27,851 nt of DNA, taken from contig CAYOFY010000014.1 in NCBI GenBank assembly GCA_964403465.1, positions 1 through 27,851 on the forward strand, in the 5' to 3' direction. Below the pieces are notes generated by a model that worked only from the letters and a program-made list of their open reading frames with translations, was not told where the DNA came from and made no database searches. Both the position numbers and the translations under genes were made by a program. Every line of letters starts with the position of its first letter. The stretch's first letter is position 1. Source of the DNA: JAFGKM01 sp964403465 (GTDB lineage Bacteria; Ratteibacteria; UBA8468; B48-G9; JAFGKM01). This document shows positions 22,749 to 27,851 of this stretch, one piece after another.

Positions 22749-23971
22749 TCAAAACTCCTGAGAAGCACCGATGAATTCGCCCCTCCGAATCCGTGTGAAT
22801 TGACCAGTGCCGTGTTCATATGATTTACCCGCGGGAAATTGGGAACGCAGTCAAGGTCGCATTCGGGGTCAGGGAATTCATAATTGAGCGTCGGGACTAT
22901 TATATCCTCCCGCATGCCCATGACAACGGATATTATCTGCATGACTCCGGCGGCCGAGTACGGATTGCCCGTATGCCCCTTTATTGAACTCACGGGTATC
23001 CTGTAGATGGCCGGGCCGAAAACATCCTTCAACACCCTGGTTTCGCACAGATCCAGGAGCACGTCCGAAGGCGCATGCGCGGAAACGTAGCTCAGTTCCT
23101 CAGGATTTGCGTCGGCGTCGGCAAAACACTTCAATATTGCCCTCTTGAGACCTGTTCCTGCGGCTTCCTCCCTGCTCTCTATGCTCTGTCCGTACCCGGT
23201 GATCTCCGCGTAAATGGACGCATTCCTCATCAGCGCGGAATCCATCTCTTCAAGGATTACCACTGCAGCGCCCTCGGAAAGAACGCCGCCGTCCCTCATC
23301 CTGTCAAAGGGCCTGCTTGCCTTTGCCGGATTCTCGTTCTTTGACATGATGTCCGCGGCGCACAGCGTTGCAAGCATCAGGGGCGTAACGGGGCAATCAG
23401 AGCCCCCGGCAATGACTATGCCGGACTCACCGTTCTTTATCATCCGGTAGCCGCTGCCCACGGCATCCAGGCCGGAAGCGCATCCTGTTGAAACCGTCAG
23501 GTTGAAACTACTTAGCCCGAGTGCGCCGGCAATCTCTCCGGAAGGCGCGTTTGGAACGCTGATGAAGGAAGAGGTGGGATTTATTCTCTCAAGCCCCCTT
23601 GAATACAGGATCCTGCACTGCTCTTCCATCGTCTTGAAATCGGTGCTGGAGATGCCCATGACAATGCCCGGGCTTTCCTTTTTCAAAATCCCGGTTGTCA
23701 GTTCCGCATCCTCCATGGCCATTCTGGAACAGGCGACAGCAAACTGGGAAAACCTCGCCATCCGCTTCGCCTTTTTCTTATCCATGTACTCTCCGGGGAT
23801 GAAACCGACGACCTCTCCGGCAATGCGAACCGGGAATTCCGAAGCGTCAAAAGCAGTTATTTTCCTTATCCCGCATCTTCCTGTCTTGAGCGCATACCAG
23901 AAATCCTCCTTGCCCACGCCGTTCGGAGAGACCACCCCGACACCTGTTATTACGACCCTGCGCCTTTTCAT
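22745..23971 (-). CDS. Beta-ketoacyl-ACP synthase (FabF-like)
   Basis: KAS II-type enzymes condense malonyl-ACP with acyl chains. From the ATG at 23971 (MKRRRVVITGVGVVSPNG) the product is 408 residues. The active Cys164 lies in VSTGCASGLDAVG, His299 in VSAHAPSD and His333 in SSIKGHTGNPYSAAG, giving the Cys-His-His triad. RPFDRMRDGGVLSEGAAVVILEE and NSHGFGGANSS are also family segments. Two features are unusual: the common HGTxT motif is HAPSD, and NSFGFGG is NSHGFGG. The gene is isolated from other fab genes and stands between a radical SAM gene and sensor kinases, so a secondary-lipid or polyketide role is as likely as housekeeping fatty-acid synthesis. An alternative ATG at 24028 overlaps the upstream stop by 4 nt and would add 19 residues; GAGGCG before 23971 and the family N-terminus favour the shorter form. 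Confidence 0.9.
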   Translation of the reverse strand: MKRRRVVITGVGVVSPNGVGKEDFWYALKTGRCGIRKITAFDASEFPVRIAGEVVGFIPGEYMDKKKAKRMARFSQFAVACSRMAMEDAELTTGILKKESPGIVMGISSTDFKTMEEQCRILYSRGLERINPTSSFISVPNAPSGEIAGALGLSSFNLTVSTGCASGLDAVGSGYRMIKNGESGIVIAGGSDCPVTPLMLATLCAADIMSKNENPAKASRPFDRMRDGGVLSEGAAVVILEEMDSALMRNASIYAEITGYGQSIESREEAAGTGLKRAILKCFADADANPEELSYVSAHAPSDVLLDLCETRVLKDVFGPAIYRIPVSSIKGHTGNPYSAAGVMQIISVVMGMREDIIVPTLNYEFPDPECDLDCVPNFPRVNHMNTALVNSHGFGGANSSVLLRSFE

Positions 23972-24024
23972 TGCCACGCCTCGCTTTTCCTGCCTGCCCC
24001 GAATTCCTCCCTGCATTTCTTCAA

Positions 24025-25671
24025 TCATGACGGGGTTAGATTTACCGCCTTCCTGTTGATGTTCTTAATTTCCGCCTCAAGTTCCTTCCTGTTCCCCGAA
24101 TAGAAAAAACACCTGTTCCGGTTCAGGAACTCGTTCAGCGAAGAAAAACCGCTGAACCCGTAAAGCAGGTAGGCCTCGTCCGAGACGGATGTCTCAATTC
24201 CCTCCCTCTGAAGGTCTTTCTGAAATTTCTCTGTTTCCCCCGCGAACTCCCTGAACGCCATGCCGTTTATCGTGTAGGGAAGGGGTTTCCAGTAGCGGGG
24301 CGGAAAAAGGTTCTTTATCTGGTATGTCATCATTTCCAGGGGATATCTCTCCCTGTCATGAAGCGTGAAGTTGAATCTCTCGGGGGACCTGAACCACTGG
24401 GTGCCCGGGTATATGCCGGGAAACTGCACAAGAACCGAGTCAGGCCTCACCTCCTTCATGAATTCAAGCGTTTTTTCCCTTGTCTTCTCTGTCTCAAAAG
24501 GAGATGGATAGATCAGGCTCACAACCGTGAAGATACCGGCCTCTTTGCATCCCTGCAGCACCTTTCTTGCCTTTGCCATATCAATGTTCTTATTCATACC
24601 CTTCTTCAGTATCTCTTCATCGGCGGACTCCAGTCCGAAGAATATGGATTCGCAGCCGGATTGTTTCAATATCCTGAAGTCCGTGTCAAAATCATTTATG
24701 TGCCCGAAACTTGTGTACCTGACATTGAGGCCCCCGGCAATTATCCCCTTCGCCACGTTCACCATCAGATCCGCGGGGGTGCTTGAACCGGCGTACTTGA
24801 AAAGTTTCACCCCGTATTTCCTTCCGTATTCCCTTATTTCTTCCACGATCCTCGCGGGCGACTTGGTCCTTCGCTTTCCGCTCTTGACAGGATGTATGCA
24901 GAAATGACAGCTGTTGGGGCATCCCCTGCTTTCCTCAATGACAAGCATCCTGAGTTTCTCGCCTATGCCGGGATAGACGTCAGGAGTATAGACCGGAACC
25001 GGCAGCGTATCAAGATCTTCTACGAATTTCCTTGGTGTCTTTACAATTGAACCGTCCTCCCTCCGGAATATTACATTGGGTATATCCGGCAATCGTTCAG
25101 AGCCGTTCACGAAACCTGCGAGAAGTTTGATCGTCTCCTCGCCCTCACCGTAGCAGAGGGCGTCAAAAAATTCCCCGACCCTGAAAATCTCCTGGCCGAA
25201 AATGTCCACCTGGGGTCCTCCGCCCAGAACCTTCAGCCCGGGATTCTTTTTTTTTAGATACCTGCCGGCTTCCATGGACCACCTGAAACCGTCCCCTGCC
25301 CACAGCTTGAACCCCACGCAGTCTATTTTTTCTCTCTCCACGAATTCCAGGATATAATTCCTCAGCCGTCGGGAGAAAGCAACCTTGTTTTTTTCAAGTT
25401 TCCTTTCAATAACCTTGAGTTCAAGGACCTGTCTGAAAGTCGGCTTTTTGCCTTCAATAAATACCCTGTACGAGAAACCTTCAAGGAACTTCCTTATCTC
25501 ATCCGTAAAAACCTCTGAGTAAAGGGATGGCTGATTGAAATCAAGTATCTTCACCCTGTGTCCTTCGGCCATGAGGGAGGATGCAAGGACGGAGAGCCCG
25601 ATATCGGGGATGAAATCCGAGAGTATCTTTGGCACTCCAGCCGTGGAAATCAACAGAAAGTTTGTTTCCAT
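24025..25671 (-). CDS. B12-binding radical SAM protein (BchE/P-methylase-like class)
   Basis: The 548-residue protein begins METNFLLIST, followed by IPDIGLSVLASSLMAEGHRVKILDFNQPS, typical of the cobalamin-binding domain of class B radical SAM enzymes. LKVLGGGPQVDIFG and CYGEGEETIKLLAGF continue the pattern. The radical SAM core has C251-x3-C255-x2-C258 in RGCPNSCHFCIHP, then FFGLESADEEILKKGMNK and a GIFTVVSLIYPSPFETE segment. Such enzymes methylate or rearrange unactivated carbons, for example in tetrapyrrole, hopanoid or natural-product pathways. The substrate here is unknown. The 3' end runs into the ketoacyl synthase gene, suggesting joint work on an acyl product. An upstream in-frame GTG at 25695 exists, but the ATG at 25671 matches the family start. 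Neither start has a visible Shine-Dalgarno, and the ATG shares bases with the start of the opposite FadL-like gene. Confidence 0.9.
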   Translation of the reverse strand: METNFLLISTAGVPKILSDFIPDIGLSVLASSLMAEGHRVKILDFNQPSLYSEVFTDEIRKFLEGFSYRVFIEGKKPTFRQVLELKVIERKLEKNKVAFSRRLRNYILEFVEREKIDCVGFKLWAGDGFRWSMEAGRYLKKKNPGLKVLGGGPQVDIFGQEIFRVGEFFDALCYGEGEETIKLLAGFVNGSERLPDIPNVIFRREDGSIVKTPRKFVEDLDTLPVPVYTPDVYPGIGEKLRMLVIEESRGCPNSCHFCIHPVKSGKRRTKSPARIVEEIREYGRKYGVKLFKYAGSSTPADLMVNVAKGIIAGGLNVRYTSFGHINDFDTDFRILKQSGCESIFFGLESADEEILKKGMNKNIDMAKARKVLQGCKEAGIFTVVSLIYPSPFETEKTREKTLEFMKEVRPDSVLVQFPGIYPGTQWFRSPERFNFTLHDRERYPLEMMTYQIKNLFPPRYWKPLPYTINGMAFREFAGETEKFQKDLQREGIETSVSDEAYLLYGFSGFSSLNEFLNRNRCFFYSGNRKELEAEIKNINRKAVNLTPS

Positions 25672-26710
25672 GTCCGATGATGCATCGGCAGTCACTCACA
25701 ACCCGGCGGGGCTGGCGCAGATTGACGGATATCAGATTATTCTCGGAACCCACATCCTTTTCCCGTCAACGAAATATGAGGGGGCATTTGACGCGGAAAC
25801 CAAACCAGTAACGGGTTATCTGCCTTGCTTCTATTTTTCTACCGATTTCGGAAAGTCAGGCCCCTTCACATTGGGACTGGGGGTTAACGTTCCTTACGGA
25901 CAGAGCATGGAGTGGGAATACAGCACAATCCAGAACTGGTTTTATTCCGTACCCTATTATTCGTACATGCAGACGATAAATATCTCCCCTGCCGTGGCCT
26001 GCAGCATAAACCCCAAACTTTCTGCGGGATTGGCCTTGAATGTTTATCCGAGTAAACTTGAGATGGATTATCTGTTGCCTCCCGCTACTCCTTCGAAAAT
26101 AAAGGTGGACGGGACAGGATACGGATGTTCTTTCGGGCTATTGTACAGGGCGGACAGATACAGCATAGGCCTGAACTGTAAGACAGGTTTTGATATTGAC
26201 TACGAAGGGGATTATTCAATAACGGGGTATCCGAAGGAGGATGCGGATGCAAGGTTGAAATTTCCTCCGGTGGTCGGTCTCGGCCTTGCCCTCCGTCCGA
26301 ACCAGGCCCTTAAGATTGAATTTGATACTGAGTGGGTCGGATATTCCTGCCTGCAGGAAGTCCCTGTTGACATAACCGGATTTCCTCCCTCTATTGAGAA
26401 AGACTGGAAAGATAGTTACACCTTTTCAATAGGTGCGGAGTACAGGAAATCTGAAAAAACCAGATTAATGGGAGGCATTGCATATATCACCACTCCCATA
26501 CCAGATTCAACGTGGGACCCGGGCCTGCCGGATGCCGACAGTTTCGTGATATCCGCAGGCGGAGAATTCCTGACAAAAATCGGCAGTTTCAGCATGGTAC
26601 TCGGCGCGCAACTCTTTAATGACAGAAAATCGGAGAAAGGGGCGCCTTACGATGGAAAATATGAGTCAAAGGGATTCTTCGGAACGGTTGAATACAAGAA
26701 AGGGTTCTGA
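25670..26710 (+). pseudogene. FadL/OmpP1-family outer-membrane protein, 5' truncated
   Basis: FadL/OmpP1 proteins are 14-strand outer-membrane channels for hydrophobic compounds. The reading frame keeps SDDASAVTHNPAGLAQIDGYQIILG, the conserved start of the mature protein, then amphipathic beta-strands such as GPFTLGLGVNVPYGQSMEWEYS, FPPVVGLGLALRPNQALKIEFD and FSIGAEYRKSEKTRLMGGIAY. It ends in the aromatic FFGTVEYKKGF typical of outer-membrane barrels. The normal signal peptide and the mature segment before SDDASAV are absent. Upstream in-frame codons back to 25535 are the antisense of the radical SAM gene and contain no signal-like hydrophobic stretch. From ATG 25670 the frame gives 346 residues. 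No Shine-Dalgarno or promoter is seen. It is either a pseudogene made by a rearrangement or an assembly join. The stop is 1 nt before the next gene. Confidence 0.8.
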
Positions 26711-26711
26711 G

Positions 26712-27827
26712 ATGGATACAAAAGCAGGAACCATACTTGTGATTGACGATGAACTCGGGCCGAGGGAATCGCTCAGAATGTTATTCAAGGACAATTACAG
26801 GGTCATTACCTCCGATTCCGGGGATGCAGGCATCAAAGCGCTCAGGGAAAGCAATCCGGATATAATCATTCTTGACCTCAAGATGCCGGGCAAGAGCGGA
26901 CTTGAGACGCTTGAAGAGATACGGGGGATTGACGATAAAGTCCCCGTGGTAATACTGACAGGTTACGGGGATATGGAGGCGGCCAAGAAAGCGATACACC
27001 TGGGAACGCTGGAATTCATAAGCAAGCCGTTTGATATCGCCGAAATGAAAAAAATCGTAAGGGACGGCTGTGAAAAAAGAGGCATTGAAAAAAGGTCCGA
27101 ACGGCTTGTCGCGGAATTGAACACGCTTAACAGCAGTCTCAAGGAACGTATGCAACAGCTTGAAAAAATGGCAACAATCGGCCAGCTCTCGGCTGAAATA
27201 ATGCACGAGGTGAATAACCTGCTGACAGTCATTTACGGATACTCACAGATCCTGATGCGGGAGATAGACGCGAATGACTTTCCAGCAGGCAACAGAAAAT
27301 ACGTGAGTATCATAGAGAATGAGATCAAAAGGTGCAAGAACATCGCAAGAAGCGTGATATCCCTGGCAAAGACAAAGATGGACGTGGAGCCAGTTGATAT
27401 GAACGATATAGTGAACAGAATCATAGAGTTGTTTGAAAATTCCAATATCGCGAAGAACGTGAAATTCTCTAAATTGCTTGACAACAATCTGCCAGCCATA
27501 AAAGCTGATGCCAACCAGATGCATCAGGCGATAATCAACGTCGTGCTGAACAGCATTCAGTCAATAGAGGGCACGGGAAGCATAACCGTAAAAACCGGGT
27601 TAATGGACAGCAACGTTTTTCTTTCGGTAAAGGATACAGGAAGGGGGATGTCCGGGGAGACAATAGGCAGAATCACGGAACCCTATTTTACGGACAACAA
27701 GAAAAACGGCACAGGGCTGGGACTTTCAATAACAGCCAGGGTTATAAGAAACCATAACGGGAAGATAGAAATTAAGAGTTCTCCCGGTCAGGGAACAGAG
27801 TTTGTCATCTTGATCCCCGCAGTCTGA
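26712..27827 (+). CDS. REC-histidine kinase (receiver fused to an NtrB-like kinase)
   Basis: The 371-residue protein opens with a receiver domain (1-120; ILVIDDELGP, phospho-acceptor Asp55 in IIILDLKMPG, LTGYG, Lys105 in SKPFD). A coiled-coil linker follows (about 125-152). The histidine kinase core has His165 in SAEIMHEVNNLLTVI, NVVLNSIQSI, DTGRGM and GTGLGL, so all kinase motifs are intact. It has no membrane helices and is likely soluble. The receiver at the N-terminus suggests it takes phosphate from, or is tuned by, another kinase. I choose ATG 26712, 1 nt after the FadL-like stop, with AAAGGG in the upstream purine stretch; the longer frame from 26619 lies inside the FadL coding region. 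No terminator is seen in the remaining 24 nt of the window. Confidence 0.92.
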   Translation: MDTKAGTILVIDDELGPRESLRMLFKDNYRVITSDSGDAGIKALRESNPDIIILDLKMPGKSGLETLEEIRGIDDKVPVVILTGYGDMEAAKKAIHLGTLEFISKPFDIAEMKKIVRDGCEKRGIEKRSERLVAELNTLNSSLKERMQQLEKMATIGQLSAEIMHEVNNLLTVIYGYSQILMREIDANDFPAGNRKYVSIIENEIKRCKNIARSVISLAKTKMDVEPVDMNDIVNRIIELFENSNIAKNVKFSKLLDNNLPAIKADANQMHQAIINVVLNSIQSIEGTGSITVKTGLMDSNVFLSVKDTGRGMSGETIGRITEPYFTDNKKNGTGLGLSITARVIRNHNGKIEIKSSPGQGTEFVILIPAV

Positions 27828-27851
27828 ATTTCTGACCGTCCAGGATGCAGT

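Overview
The window looks like chromosomal DNA from an uncultured, rod-shaped, Gram-negative-type bacterium. It holds a complete mreBCD-mrdA-rodA cell-shape cluster and a FadL-type outer-membrane protein gene. It also has sigma70-like promoters, the standard genetic code, and tightly packed, overlapping operons. B12-type radical SAM proteins, an orphan URO-D-family protein, a small EF-Tu-domain-2-like protein and several multidomain sensor kinases suggest a deep-branching phylum such as Omnitrophota, Elusimicrobiota or relatives. That placement is inference only. No phage, insertion sequence or CRISPR array was seen.

Layout. Positions 1-1118 are dominated by RNA genes on the minus strand: a well-supported 6S RNA (904-1075) with its own promoter, a small HTH/LAGLIDADG-like protein gene, then tRNA-Tyr, with decayed tRNA-like fragments beyond it. 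From 1119 to 9676 genes run on the plus strand: tsaE, a URO-D-family protein, a long inverted repeat, ROK-kinase and fmt genes that overlap, and a giant membrane protein joining a GT-C glycosyltransferase, a PAP2 phosphatase and a PHP domain. An aspartate kinase (lysC) with its own promoter and leader palindrome ends this block. From 25671 down to 9663 everything runs on the minus strand: a B12/radical SAM gene, a beta-ketoacyl synthase, two paralogous histidine kinases, an HD-GYP response regulator with an internal promoter, the EF-Tu-like protein, mreB, a degenerate repeat spacer, mreC, mreD, mrdA, rodA and a TIGR03960-like radical SAM gene. From 25670 to the end the plus strand holds a 5'-truncated FadL-family gene and a REC-histidine kinase gene.

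How the genes fit together. The minus-strand block joins envelope synthesis (mre/mrdA/rodA) to a signalling module of a 7TM sensor kinase, a paralogue whose ATPase domain looks dead, and a c-di-GMP-type HD-GYP output. The plus-strand block combines translation functions (tsaE for t6A tRNA modification, fmt for initiator tRNA) with sugar phosphorylation, lipid-linked glycan chemistry and aspartate-family amino-acid synthesis.

The most noteworthy items are the 6S RNA and its face-to-face promoter with tsaE, the GT-C/PAP2/PHP fusion, the active/degenerate kinase pair, the mreB-mreC repeat spacer, and the FadL/radical SAM junction, where two opposite start codons share bases and the FadL signal peptide is missing.
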